In this document: in pieces, positions 9,058 to 17,550 of the stretch
How positions within the stretch are numbered: position 1 is the first letter of the stretch
Layout of the letters: each line of letters starts with the position of its first letter
From: Maribacter sp. 1_MG-2023
GTDB lineage: Bacteria > Bacteroidota > Bacteroidia > Flavobacteriales > Flavobacteriaceae
Reading direction: 5' to 3'
NCBI RefSeq assembly: GCF_030547005.1
Contig: NZ_JAUOPN010000011.1
Span: 62,001-126,000, forward strand
Length of the DNA stretch: 64,000 bases
The notes under the pieces: generated by a model
What the model was told of the DNA's origin: nothing
Seen by the model: only the letters and a program-made list of their open reading frames with translations
Database searches by the model: none
Made by a program: the position numbers and the translations under genes

Positions 9058-9786
9058 ATGAAATGTATAATTATAGATGATGAGCCATTAGCGATAGAAA
9101 TACTTTCAGGTTATTGTGAAAAGTTAGATTTTATCGATTTAGTAAAAACGTACACCAATCCTTTAGATGCTATTAGTGATATAAAAGAGAAGAAAATCGA
9201 TTTGATTTTTTGTGATATCGAAATGCCTCAAATTAACGGGATTGATTTTATGGGCATTTTAGATAATAAGCCATTTTTCATATTTACCACGGCCTATTCT
9301 CAATATGCCGTTGAAGGGTTTGAGTTGAATGCAGTTGATTATTTGGTAAAACCGATACCCTATCATCGTTTTATAAAATCAGTATCACGAGTTCAAGATT
9401 TAATATCTAAAAAACAAAAACCTATTATGGAAGCAAATGTATTCTCATCGGCCGGCGATAATTCAGTAGACAAAAAATTCATTTTTGTAAAGGCAGAATA
9501 TGAAAGTATAAAAATCGATTTAGATCAAATCGAATATGTACAAGGTTTAAAAGATTATTTGAAGATACATATTGTAAATACGAACAAGACCATTCTTACA
9601 CTCATGAGTTTTAAAGAGATTATGAGTAAATTGCCTTCTAATCAGTTTCTTAGAGTGCATAAATCTTACCTAGTAAACGTAAATTATATTAAAACTGTTC
9701 AGCGTAATAGAATAGTTATAAATGATATGCGAATTCCTATTGGTGAAAGTCATAAAGAGGCTTTTTTCTCTATATTAGGTTTGTAG
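9058..9786 (+). CDS. LytTR family response regulator
   Basis: 242 residues. Receiver domain about 1-115 with acidic pocket DDEP and phospho-acceptor Asp53 (FCDIEMPQ), conserved Thr and Lys (TTAYSQYA, LVKP). A LytTR DNA-binding domain covers about 140-240 (IEYVQGLKDYLKI, FLRVHKSYLVNVNYI). It is the partner of the upstream kinase. Likely targets are local genes such as the Kelch lipoprotein, but no paired LytTR operator was identified by eye. Confidence 0.92.
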   Translation: MKCIIIDDEPLAIEILSGYCEKLDFIDLVKTYTNPLDAISDIKEKKIDLIFCDIEMPQINGIDFMGILDNKPFFIFTTAYSQYAVEGFELNAVDYLVKPIPYHRFIKSVSRVQDLISKKQKPIMEANVFSSAGDNSVDKKFIFVKAEYESIKIDLDQIEYVQGLKDYLKIHIVNTNKTILTLMSFKEIMSKLPSNQFLRVHKSYLVNVNYIKTVQRNRIVINDMRIPIGESHKEAFFSILGL

Positions 9787-9866
9787 ATTTACTTGGTCGG
9801 CACCTAAATTTATTCTTTCCTTTTTTACTTCCTAATTTAAGCTATCAAAGTTTAGATAGAATTCTC

Positions 9867-9874
9867 TATTTTTG
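9867..9874 (+). promoter_or_regulatory. -7 box of pyrR
   Basis: TATTTTTG matches TAnnTTTG; no good -33 box is visible 19 bp upstream. It leaves only about 20 nt of leader before the ATG at 9901, too short to hold a PyrR-controlled RNA attenuator. Confidence 0.5.
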
Positions 9875-9900
9875 TTTAGCTAAAAGCACGGGTGCATATT

Positions 9901-10440
9901 ATGAGTCAAAAAGTTTTACTCTCTTCCAAAGAAATAAATATCATCCTGCATAGATTGGCTTGTCAGCTTCTTGAAAATCATTTAAGCTTTGAAAATACTG
10001 TTTTAATAGGTATTCAACCAAGAGGTAAGTTTCTTGCTCAGCGCTTGACCAAAATTCTAAAGGAAGAATATAAAGTAAAGCATATTGAGCTTGGTTTTTT
10101 AGATATCACTTTTTATCGTGATGATTTTAGAAGAGGAGATAAGACCTTAGAAGCTACAAAAACAAAAATCGATTTTTTGATAGAAGATAAGAACGTGGTC
10201 TTAATCGATGATGTTCTATATACCGGTAGAAGTATAAATGCAGCTTTGACTGCTCTGCAGTCTTTTGGTAGACCAAAAGATGTAGAACTGTTGTGTTTAA
10301 TTGACCGTAGATTTAGTAGACATTTGCCTATACAGCCTAATTATAGAGGTCGTCAAGTAGATGCTATTAATGATGAAAAAGTAAAGGTGATGTGGGAAGA
10401 AAATGACGGGGAGGATATTATATATTTAGTAAATAGATAA
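9901..10440 (+). CDS. pyrR: PyrR: pyrimidine regulator / uracil phosphoribosyltransferase
   Basis: 179 residues from the ATG at 9901 (a GTG at 9892 would add three residues and fits less well with the promoter). The PRPP-binding motif VVLIDDVLYTGRSINAAL and the PyrR-typical FYRDDFRR segment and the C-terminal VKVMWEENDGEDIIYLV are all visible. PyrR family members bind pyr mRNA and also make UMP from uracil and PRPP. pyrB starts 3 bp after its stop. The leader is too short for classical attenuation at this locus. Confidence 0.92.
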   Translation: MSQKVLLSSKEINIILHRLACQLLENHLSFENTVLIGIQPRGKFLAQRLTKILKEEYKVKHIELGFLDITFYRDDFRRGDKTLEATKTKIDFLIEDKNVVLIDDVLYTGRSINAALTALQSFGRPKDVELLCLIDRRFSRHLPIQPNYRGRQVDAINDEKVKVMWEENDGEDIIYLVNR

Positions 10441-10443
10441 AAA

Positions 10444-11370
10444 ATGAGCGAACTGAGTGTTAAACACTTACTGGGAATTAAATACCTAAAGGAAACCGAT
10501 ATTCAGCTTATTTTTGAAACTGCAGATCATTTTAAGGAAGTGATCAATCGCTCCATTAAAAAAGTTCCTTCACTTCGAGATATTACTATTGCCAATATAT
10601 TTTTTGAGAATAGTACCAGAACTAAATTATCATTTGAGCTTGCTGAAAAACGACTATCTGCAGATGTGCTTAATTTTTCTGCCAGTCAATCATCAGTAAA
10701 AAAAGGAGAAACCTTAATAGATACCGTAAATAACATTTTATCTATGAAAGTAGATATGGTGGTCATGCGGCATCCAAATCCTGGGGCGGGTATATTCTTG
10801 TCAAAGCATGTAAATGCCTCAATTGTAAATGCGGGCGATGGGGCACATGAACACCCTACCCAGGCATTATTAGATTCTTACTCCATCCGTGAAAAACTTG
10901 GTGATGTTGCTGGTAAAAATGTGTTAATTGTAGGTGATATTCTTCACTCAAGGGTTGCGCTGTCAAATATTTTTGCATTAAAATTACAAGGAGCAAATGT
11001 TAAGGTTTGTGGACCTAAAACTTTGTTGCCTAAACATATAGAGTCTTTGGGGGTAGGTGTAGAGACTAATCTTAGAAAGGCATTAGAATGGTGCGATGTG
11101 GCAAATATGCTACGTATACAAAATGAAAGATTAGATATATCTTATTTTCCGACAACAAGAGAATACACTCAGCAATTTGGAGTCAATAAAAAGTTGCTTG
11201 ATAGTCTAGATAAAGAAATTGTAATTATGCACCCCGGACCAATAAATAGGGGGGTTGAAATTACAAGTGATGTTGCCGATTCAAAACAATCTATAATTTT
11301 GAATCAAGTTGAAAACGGAGTAGCCATACGTATGGCAGTGATATATTTGTTAGCATCTAAAATTAAATGA
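10444..11370 (+). CDS. pyrB: Aspartate carbamoyltransferase catalytic subunit
   Basis: Makes carbamoyl-aspartate from carbamoyl phosphate and aspartate, the committed step of pyrimidine synthesis. 308 residues, normal for the family. Seen: carbamoyl-phosphate motif FFENSTRTKLSFE, HPTQALLDSYSI, and PGPINRGVEI near the C-terminus. No regulatory pyrI follows; instead a small protein gene begins 1 bp after the stop. Cotranscribed with pyrR. Confidence 0.96.
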   Translation: MSELSVKHLLGIKYLKETDIQLIFETADHFKEVINRSIKKVPSLRDITIANIFFENSTRTKLSFELAEKRLSADVLNFSASQSSVKKGETLIDTVNNILSMKVDMVVMRHPNPGAGIFLSKHVNASIVNAGDGAHEHPTQALLDSYSIREKLGDVAGKNVLIVGDILHSRVALSNIFALKLQGANVKVCGPKTLLPKHIESLGVGVETNLRKALEWCDVANMLRIQNERLDISYFPTTREYTQQFGVNKKLLDSLDKEIVIMHPGPINRGVEITSDVADSKQSIILNQVENGVAIRMAVIYLLASKIK

Positions 11371-11371
11371 T

Positions 11372-11704
11372 ATGATTTTTACTAAAGAAGGATCGTTGAT
11401 TATCGTCTCTCAAGAAAAAATTTCTATTGAACAATTTCTTGAAAATTTAGAGAAGGAATATGCCAAGTTTAAGAATGATAATCTCGTATTAGATTTATTG
11501 AGTTTCTCAGAATTGACGCCTTACAATGTTATTTCATTTTTAGAAATAGCGAGAAAGCATAAAAAAAATGGTAAGTCATTCGTATTGGTATCTGATAAGG
11601 TGTCATATGACGATGTACCAGAAGAAATAAATTTAGTTCCTTCACTTCAAGAAGCACGTGATGTTATTGAAATGGAAGAAATTGAACGCGATTTAGGGCT
11701 GTAA
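11372..11704 (+). CDS. Small conserved protein upstream of rnz, STAS-like
   Basis: 110 residues, no signal peptide, acidic. The pattern of alternating strands and helices (LVLDLLSFSELTPYNVISFLEIARKHKKNGKSFVLVSD) resembles a STAS/SpoIIAA-like fold, but I see no diagnostic serine motif. It starts 1 bp after pyrB and ends 35 bp before rnz. Homologues in this position are sometimes labelled ribonuclease Z by transfer from the neighbour; it has none of the metallo-beta-lactamase motifs, so that name would be wrong. Function unknown. Confidence 0.75.
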   Translation: MIFTKEGSLIIVSQEKISIEQFLENLEKEYAKFKNDNLVLDLLSFSELTPYNVISFLEIARKHKKNGKSFVLVSDKVSYDDVPEEINLVPSLQEARDVIEMEEIERDLGL

Positions 11705-11739
11705 CAAGCCATATCAAGAAAATATAGAATAAAATTAAT

Positions 11740-12645
11740 ATGCATCTTACTGTATTGGGCTGTTATGCGGCAACACCAAGAACATTTACAAACCCAACTT
11801 CTCAAGTTTTAGAAATCAATAACCATATTGTGTTAATTGATTGTGGAGAGGGTACACAAGTGGAACTCAGAAGGCATAAAATAAAGTTTTCAAGAATTAA
11901 TCATATTTTCATCTCGCACCTACATGGAGACCATTTTTTTGGATTGCCGGGTTTCATTTCTACGATGAGATTACTAGGTAGAGTGAAGGAACTTCATGTA
12001 TACGGACCAAAGGGTATAAAAGAGGCTATTACATTGCTATTGAAATTGGGCGATTCATGGACAAACTATCCTTTATTGTTTCATGAACTTACAAGTAAAG
12101 AGTCTGAGCTTATTTTTGAGGATACTAAAATCAGTGTTACTACAATACCATTAGATCATAGAATCTACACAAACGGCTATTTATTTAGGGAGAGAGTAGG
12201 AAAGAGAAAGCTGAATATAGAAGCTGTCGAGGAATATGGGATTGATAAAGCCTATTATCAGAATATAAAAAATGGTAAAGATGTTAGCCTAGACAATGGA
12301 GAGGTAATTGAGAATAGTGAATTGACATTTGATCCGCCTAAGCCAAAATCTTATGCTTTTTGTAGTGATACTATTTATGATGAAAGCTTAGCTGCAAAAA
12401 TTAAAGATGTTGATGTTTTGTATCATGAATCTACTTTTTTAGAGTCAGAAGCCGAATTGGCAACGAAAACAAAGCATGCAACTGCTATGCAAGCTGCAAA
12501 AGTAGCAAGAGATGCTAACGTAAAAACCTTAATATTAGGTCATTATTCTACGCGTTATAAATCTATCGAGCTTTTTAAAGACGAAGCTTCAACTATATTT
12601 AAGAATGTGCTACTTGCCGATGATGGTAAGACTTTCGATTTTTAA
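11740..12645 (+). CDS. rnz: Ribonuclease Z
   Basis: tRNA 3' processing endonuclease of the metallo-beta-lactamase superfamily. 301 residues with the zinc motif SHLHGDHFFGLPG near residue 65, then FCSDTIYDE (Asp ligand), the HEST segment (YHESTFL) and the final His in LILGHYSTRY, all in the order expected for RNase Z. Since the tRNA genes in this window do not encode CCA, 3' trimming by this enzyme is the expected route. Part of the pyrR-pyrB operon by spacing. Confidence 0.95.
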   Translation: MHLTVLGCYAATPRTFTNPTSQVLEINNHIVLIDCGEGTQVELRRHKIKFSRINHIFISHLHGDHFFGLPGFISTMRLLGRVKELHVYGPKGIKEAITLLLKLGDSWTNYPLLFHELTSKESELIFEDTKISVTTIPLDHRIYTNGYLFRERVGKRKLNIEAVEEYGIDKAYYQNIKNGKDVSLDNGEVIENSELTFDPPKPKSYAFCSDTIYDESLAAKIKDVDVLYHESTFLESEAELATKTKHATAMQAAKVARDANVKTLILGHYSTRYKSIELFKDEASTIFKNVLLADDGKTFDF

Positions 12646-12720
12646 ATGTTTTAATACATTTTTATCGCATTTATTTTCCTTTCTTTTTAGAACTTTGTTT
12701 ATCTTGTTTTTAACACGAAA

Positions 12721-13371
12721 ATGATGCAAAAAGATTTAGGAGATTATAGAAAATCATACGAGAAAAGTGCGTTGATGGAAGATAGTATATCTGACAACCC
12801 TATTCAGCTGTTTCAAACCTGGTTTTACGAAGTTGAAAAATCAGACGGAGTCGATGAGCCTAACGCCATGACGGTTTCTACGGTAGGTTTAGATGGTTTT
12901 CCAAAAAGCAGGGTTGTTCTTCTTAAAAAGTATACACACGAAGGTTTTATTTTTTACACCAACTATAATAGTGAGAAAGGAAGAGCGATTAGTGAAAACC
13001 CTAAAATTTGTATTTCTTTTTTTTGGGCAAATTTAGAACGCCAAATAATTATAAAAGGTACTGCCGAGAAATTGGCAAAAAATCTCTCTGATGGTTATTT
13101 TGAATCAAGACCTGACGGAAGTAAATTAGGAGCTTTAGTTTCTGATCAAAGCACAGTTATAGATTCTAGATCTGCGTTAGAAAATAAACTAAACGAGTTA
13201 GAGAAAGAGTATGACGGTAAGGAAATTGAAAGACCAGAGCATTGGGGCGGATATTTGGTGAGACCAGTGTCAATGGAGTTTTGGCAGGGTAGACCAAATA
13301 GATTGCATGATCGTATTCGATATACGCTCACAGATGATTTTGATTGGAAAATGGAACGATTGGCTCCTTAA
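12721..13371 (+). CDS. pdxH: Pyridoxamine 5'-phosphate oxidase
   Basis: FMN enzyme that oxidises pyridoxamine/pyridoxine phosphate to pyridoxal phosphate. 216 residues. Seen: N-terminal LGDYRKSYEKSAL, the FMN-binding SRVVLLKKY..GF.FYTNY.S.KG, and the signature EFWQGRPNRLHDRI. The second codon is also ATG, so the start could be 12724. The sixA-like gene follows after 15 bp. Confidence 0.96.
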   Translation: MMQKDLGDYRKSYEKSALMEDSISDNPIQLFQTWFYEVEKSDGVDEPNAMTVSTVGLDGFPKSRVVLLKKYTHEGFIFYTNYNSEKGRAISENPKICISFFWANLERQIIIKGTAEKLAKNLSDGYFESRPDGSKLGALVSDQSTVIDSRSALENKLNELEKEYDGKEIERPEHWGGYLVRPVSMEFWQGRPNRLHDRIRYTLTDDFDWKMERLAP

Positions 13372-13386
13372 ATTTTATTAAGCTAT

Positions 13387-13875
13387 ATGAAGAATTTATA
13401 TTTAATGCGACACGGTAAGTCTTCTTGGGAACTAAATGTTAGTGATCAAGATAGGTCATTATTGCAAAGAGGTATTTTTGATGCGCATTTGGTAGGGGAA
13501 GAAATAGCAAAAAAGAATTTAAAAATAGACCACGTTTATACGAGTCCTGCAAACAGGGCGTTTCATACCTGTATGATTTGCTTACGAGCACTTGAATATC
13601 CACTTGAGAACTGTAATATAAATTCAGAGTTGTATGATTTTTCAGGAGATCAAGTGCTACAATTTATAAAGAATTTAGATGATAATTTAGACAATGTCCT
13701 TCTTTTTGGGCACAACCATACCTTTACCCATTTGGCAAATTTATTAGGAGATAAGCATATTATTAATGTGCCTACTAGCGGATTTGTTCATATACAATTT
13801 AATGAAAATACCTGGGCTAATATTTCAAAAGGCTCAACAATACAAACCATTTTTCCGAAGCAACTAAAAGCATGA
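13387..13875 (+). CDS. SixA-type histidine phosphatase
   Basis: 162 residues with the phosphoglycerate-mutase fold signature LMRHGKSSWE at the N-terminus and the second catalytic His in LLFGHNHTFTHLAN. This is the short branch related to SixA, which removes phosphate from phosphohistidine in E. coli. Its ATGA stop/start overlaps ppk1 by 4 bp. Ppk1 works through a phosphohistidine, so linkage to a phosphohistidine phosphatase is suggestive, but a functional link is inference. Confidence 0.85.
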   Translation: MKNLYLMRHGKSSWELNVSDQDRSLLQRGIFDAHLVGEEIAKKNLKIDHVYTSPANRAFHTCMICLRALEYPLENCNINSELYDFSGDQVLQFIKNLDDNLDNVLLFGHNHTFTHLANLLGDKHIINVPTSGFVHIQFNENTWANISKGSTIQTIFPKQLKA

Positions 13876-15938
13876 TAAAAAATAACAACCAGTACGTAAA
13901 TAGAGAAATAAGTTGGTTATGGTTCAACGAGCGTGTATTACAAGAAAGCGCAGATAAGAACGTTCCATTAATTGAAAGACTTCGTTTTTTAGGTATTTTC
14001 TCTAATAACCTAGATGAGTTTTTTAAAGTTAGATATGCAACGGTTAAGCGTATAGTTGAAGCAGGTAAAACAGGTAAAAGTGTATTAGGTGGTGAAAAGG
14101 CTAAAGATCTCTTAGAAGAGATTACAAATATTGTAATTGAGCAGCAAACTAAAAGTTTAACGATTCTAAGAAGAATTGAACATGAGTTGGAGGGTAAGAA
14201 TATCTTTATCATTCAGGAAACGGAATTAAACGAAAACCAAAAGGAGTTTGTGAAAGCCTATTTCTTGAAAGAGGTAAGTCCGCAGTTAATGACCATTATT
14301 CTAAATGATCTTACTCGTTTTCCTACCTTAAAAGATACTGCAGCCTATTTAGCAGTGAAGATGGTTATTAAGAGTGAAGAAAGTAAGAAAGAGAAGCGCT
14401 ACGCATTAATTGAAATTCCGAAGGGGATAGACCGTTTTGTTGTATTGCCAGATGAAGGGGAGAAGAGTTTTATCATTTTACTAGATGATTTAATTAGATA
14501 CTGTTTGGATAATATTTTTACCATGTTTGAGTATGAGTCTATTTCTGCTCACATGATAAAGATTACCAGAGATGCCGAGCTAGATATTGATAATGACTTA
14601 AGTAAGAGTTTTATTGAGAAAATATCATCTAGTGTAGAACATAGAAAAATAGGTGATCCGGTTCGTTTTGTATATGATAAAAGTATAGGTAGAGATACCT
14701 TGACTTTTCTGAAGGAGAAGATGAATATTGAAGATACTGATAGTGTAATACCTGGCGGTAGATATCATAACCGTAGAGATTATATGGGCTTTCCAAGCTT
14801 GGGTAGAAAAGATTTACTGTACGATAAAATTATTCCGCTACCGGTAAAAGGCTTAAGTGTAGAGGGTAGTATTTTAGAAAGTATCGCTAAAAAAGATTAT
14901 CTGCAATACACACCATATCATACCTTTACATATATTTTAAAGTTTTTGCGTGAAGCGGCTTTAGATCCTAAAGTTCGTACTATTAAGATTACGGTATATA
15001 GGCTGGCAAGAAACTCTCAAATTGCCGCTTCTTTAATTAATGCCGTTAAAAACGGTAAACAAGTTACCGTACAAATTGAGCTTCAGGCACGTTTTGATGA
15101 GCAAGCTAATATTGAATATGCAGAGCAGTTACAAGCAGAAGGCGTAAAGCTAATTTTCGGTGTGCCAGGTTTAAAAGTACATAGTAAAATATGTTTAATT
15201 GAGCGAGAAGAATATGGTTCAATAAAGCGATATGGCTTCGTAAGTACAGGAAATTTCAATGAATCTACAGCAAGAATTTATACTGATTTTACACTCTTTA
15301 CAGCAGATGATTCTATACTAAAAGAGTTGAATAAAGTTTTCGACTTCTTTGAGACTACGTATAAAATCAATAAGTACAAACACCTTATAGTTTCGCCGCA
15401 TTATACTAAAAATGCGTTCATGAAATTAATTGATAATGAGATAGCAAATGCCAAGCTAGGTAAAGTAGCTTTTATTAAAATAAAAATGAACAGTTTTACA
15501 TCATACAAGATGGTTGATAAACTGTATGAAGCAAGTAGAGCAGGGGTAAAGATCCAGTTGATCATAAGAGGTATATGTTGCTTAATACCAGGTGTTGAGG
15601 GTATGAGTGAAAACATAGAAGCTATAAGTGTAATAGATAAATTTTTAGAACATACACGTATTTTTGCATTTGCTAATGGTGGTGATACTAAAATATATAT
15701 TTCTTCTGCAGATTGGATGACTAGAAACCTTGATTACAGAGTTGAAGTTGGTTGCCCAATTTATGATGAGGATATTAAAAAAGAATTGATGGATACATTT
15801 GATATCTGTTGGAAAGATAATATGAAGGCACGTGTATTCAACGCAGCTCAAGATAATGCGTACAGAAAGACTACGTTACCCAGAATTAGATCACAATTTG
15901 CTACTTATGAGTATTATGCGAATAAACATGAATCTTAA
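13872..15938 (+). CDS. ppk1: Polyphosphate kinase 1
   Basis: Reversibly makes inorganic polyphosphate from ATP. 688 residues, typical for Ppk1. Visible: N-terminal NREISWLWFNERVL, central LKFLREAALDP, ITVYRLARNSQIAASLINA, the phosphorylated histidine His437 in GLKVHSKICLIERE and FVSTGNFNESTARIYTDFT, and the second phospholipase-D-like half (IKIQLIIRG.C and SSADWMTRNLDYRVEV). Coupled to the upstream phosphatase and followed after 12 bp by ppx, giving a synthesis/breakdown polyphosphate operon. Confidence 0.97.
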   Translation: MIKNNNQYVNREISWLWFNERVLQESADKNVPLIERLRFLGIFSNNLDEFFKVRYATVKRIVEAGKTGKSVLGGEKAKDLLEEITNIVIEQQTKSLTILRRIEHELEGKNIFIIQETELNENQKEFVKAYFLKEVSPQLMTIILNDLTRFPTLKDTAAYLAVKMVIKSEESKKEKRYALIEIPKGIDRFVVLPDEGEKSFIILLDDLIRYCLDNIFTMFEYESISAHMIKITRDAELDIDNDLSKSFIEKISSSVEHRKIGDPVRFVYDKSIGRDTLTFLKEKMNIEDTDSVIPGGRYHNRRDYMGFPSLGRKDLLYDKIIPLPVKGLSVEGSILESIAKKDYLQYTPYHTFTYILKFLREAALDPKVRTIKITVYRLARNSQIAASLINAVKNGKQVTVQIELQARFDEQANIEYAEQLQAEGVKLIFGVPGLKVHSKICLIEREEYGSIKRYGFVSTGNFNESTARIYTDFTLFTADDSILKELNKVFDFFETTYKINKYKHLIVSPHYTKNAFMKLIDNEIANAKLGKVAFIKIKMNSFTSYKMVDKLYEASRAGVKIQLIIRGICCLIPGVEGMSENIEAISVIDKFLEHTRIFAFANGGDTKIYISSADWMTRNLDYRVEVGCPIYDEDIKKELMDTFDICWKDNMKARVFNAAQDNAYRKTTLPRIRSQFATYEYYANKHES

Positions 15939-15950
15939 AAAAGAAGTCTT

Positions 15951-16841
15951 TTGAAGGTAAGAAAATTTGCAGCGATTGATATAGGATCTAATGCGATTAG
16001 GTTGCTAACGCATAATGTGATTGAGGATAAGGGTAAAAGAACTCAATTTAGAAAAAGTTCTTTGGTAAGGGTACCTGTACGTTTAGGTGAAGACTCATTT
16101 ACAGTAGGTGAAATTTCTGAGGTAAATGAAACACGATTAATAAGTACCATGAAGGCTTTTAAGCTGTTGATGGAAGTTGCGGGAGTTGAAAAATATAGAG
16201 CTTGTGCCACTTCTGCAATGAGAGAAGCCAATAATGGAAATGAGATTATAAAAAAAGTAGCTCAAGAGTCAGGTATTCAAATAGATTTAATAGATGGTAA
16301 GCAAGAAGCAGCTATAATAGCCGCTACAGATTTAAAGCGTCTAATTAAAGAGGACCAATCTTATTTATACATTGATGTAGGTGGCGGAAGTACAGAATTC
16401 ACATTATTTTCAAATGGTGAAATTCAAGTTTCCAAGTCGTTTAAATTAGGTACGGTTAGACTTTTGAATGATATGGTCAAACCTGAAGCATGGAAAAAAT
16501 TAGAAGAATGGATAAAGGTGAATTTAAAGGATAAGCCTAAGTTATCCATTATAGGTTCTGGCGGTAATATCAATAAGTTGCATAAACTATCGGGAAGAAA
16601 AGAAGGCGAACCTTTATCCTATATTTGGTTGAATGCTCAATATCATTTTTTAGATAGTCTAAGTTATGATGATCGAATATCAGAACTAGGGTTAAATCCA
16701 GATAGGGCAGACGTTATTATTCCGGCAACCAAAATTTTTCTCTCAGCTGCCAAATGGAGTGGGGCGAAGAAAATTCATGTTCCTAAAATCGGACTTTCAG
16801 ATGGAATTATAAAGGATTTGTATAATTCGGAAACAAAATGA
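15951..16841 (+). CDS. ppx: Exopolyphosphatase, short Ppx/GppA form
   Basis: Removes terminal phosphate from polyphosphate (and possibly pppGpp). 296 residues: only the actin-like Ppx/GppA catalytic domain, with AAIDIGSNAIRLL near the N-terminus and YIDVGGGSTEFTLF; the C-terminal HD-like domain of the 500-residue E. coli enzymes is absent. The start is TTG at 15951; no ATG is available upstream of the conserved DIGSN. It is 12 bp after ppk1 and is the last gene of the operon. Confidence 0.92.
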   Translation: MKVRKFAAIDIGSNAIRLLTHNVIEDKGKRTQFRKSSLVRVPVRLGEDSFTVGEISEVNETRLISTMKAFKLLMEVAGVEKYRACATSAMREANNGNEIIKKVAQESGIQIDLIDGKQEAAIIAATDLKRLIKEDQSYLYIDVGGGSTEFTLFSNGEIQVSKSFKLGTVRLLNDMVKPEAWKKLEEWIKVNLKDKPKLSIIGSGGNINKLHKLSGRKEGEPLSYIWLNAQYHFLDSLSYDDRISELGLNPDRADVIIPATKIFLSAAKWSGAKKIHVPKIGLSDGIIKDLYNSETK

Positions 16842-16849
16842 TTTAAGTC

Positions 16850-17431
16850 TTATCCGTGAATAGAATCTTTTTTGCTTAAATCTTTCATGATTTGAGCTTC
16901 ATATTCCAAAAGGCTCTCCCATTTTTTATTCACCTCTTCTAATTCCCCATATTTACGGGCAAATTTTAAGAACATAGTATAATGACCAGCTTCGCTTATC
17001 ATTAATTTATGATAGAATTCTGCTAATTTTTTGTCTTCTAACTCTTCTGATAATAATCTAAAACGCTCACAGCTACGCGCTTCAATTAGTCCGGCATATA
17101 ATAATCTATGAACCAGCTGTGTGGTTCTGCTTCCTCCTTTTGGAAAGAATTTAATCAACTGAATTACATAATCATCTTTACGATCTCTACCTAAAGTGTT
17201 ACCACGTTTTAATATAAGGTCATGCACCATTTTAAAATGACCCATTTCTTCTCTAGATAAAGCAACCATTTCTTCAACAAGTTCGGTATATTCAGGGAAA
17301 GATACAATTAGCGATATAGCAGTACTAGCAGCTTTTTGCTCGCAATACGCATGGTCGGTAAGTATTTCGTCAATATTTTTCTCTACAATATTTACCCATC
17401 TTGGGTCAGTTGGTAATTTTAAGCCTAGCAT
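16850..17431 (-). CDS. miaE: tRNA 2-methylthio-N6-isopentenyladenosine hydroxylase
   Basis: Diiron ferritin-like monooxygenase that hydroxylates the isopentenyl group at tRNA position 37. 193 residues. The iron ligands are readable: Glu in AYCEQKAAS, the EEMGHF pair, Glu in LIEARSCERF and the EAGHY pair. Ends 8 bp from the convergent ppx. Presence implies that ms2i6A is formed, so miaA and miaB should be elsewhere in the genome. Confidence 0.92.
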   Translation of the reverse strand: MLGLKLPTDPRWVNIVEKNIDEILTDHAYCEQKAASTAISLIVSFPEYTELVEEMVALSREEMGHFKMVHDLILKRGNTLGRDRKDDYVIQLIKFFPKGGSRTTQLVHRLLYAGLIEARSCERFRLLSEELEDKKLAEFYHKLMISEAGHYTMFLKFARKYGELEEVNKKWESLLEYEAQIMKDLSKKDSIHG

Positions 17432-17445
17432 AGTTTACTTTTTTT

Positions 17446-17477
17446 CAAAATTAGAAAAGATTTCGAGACCTAGCCAA
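17446..17477 (-). promoter_or_regulatory. Probable promoter of miaE
   Basis: Minus-strand TAATTTTG at 17446-17453 matches the -7 consensus; TTG lies 21 bp upstream (17475-17477). The leader to the ATG is about 10 nt. Confidence 0.5.
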
Positions 17478-17518
17478 TTATAATCAAGAACCTAGACAAC
17501 TTACTGCTGAATAATAAT

Positions 17519-17526
17519 TATTTTTG
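17519..17526 (+). promoter_or_regulatory. -7 box of the ebo cluster
   Basis: TATTTTTG, an exact match to TAnnTTTG, 25 bp before the eboA ATG at 17551. An in-frame TTG at 17524 lies within this box, which rules it out as the start. The -33 box is not clear. Confidence 0.55.
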
Positions 17527-17550
17527 AGATACCATCAATCTCATTACATA

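Noticed and set aside
11372-11704. Naming the small gene ribonuclease Z
   Set aside because: It has no HxHxDH motif; the true rnz is the next gene.
17524-17550. TTG start extending EboA
   Set aside because: It falls within the TATTTTTG -7 box, so it would not be in the mRNA.
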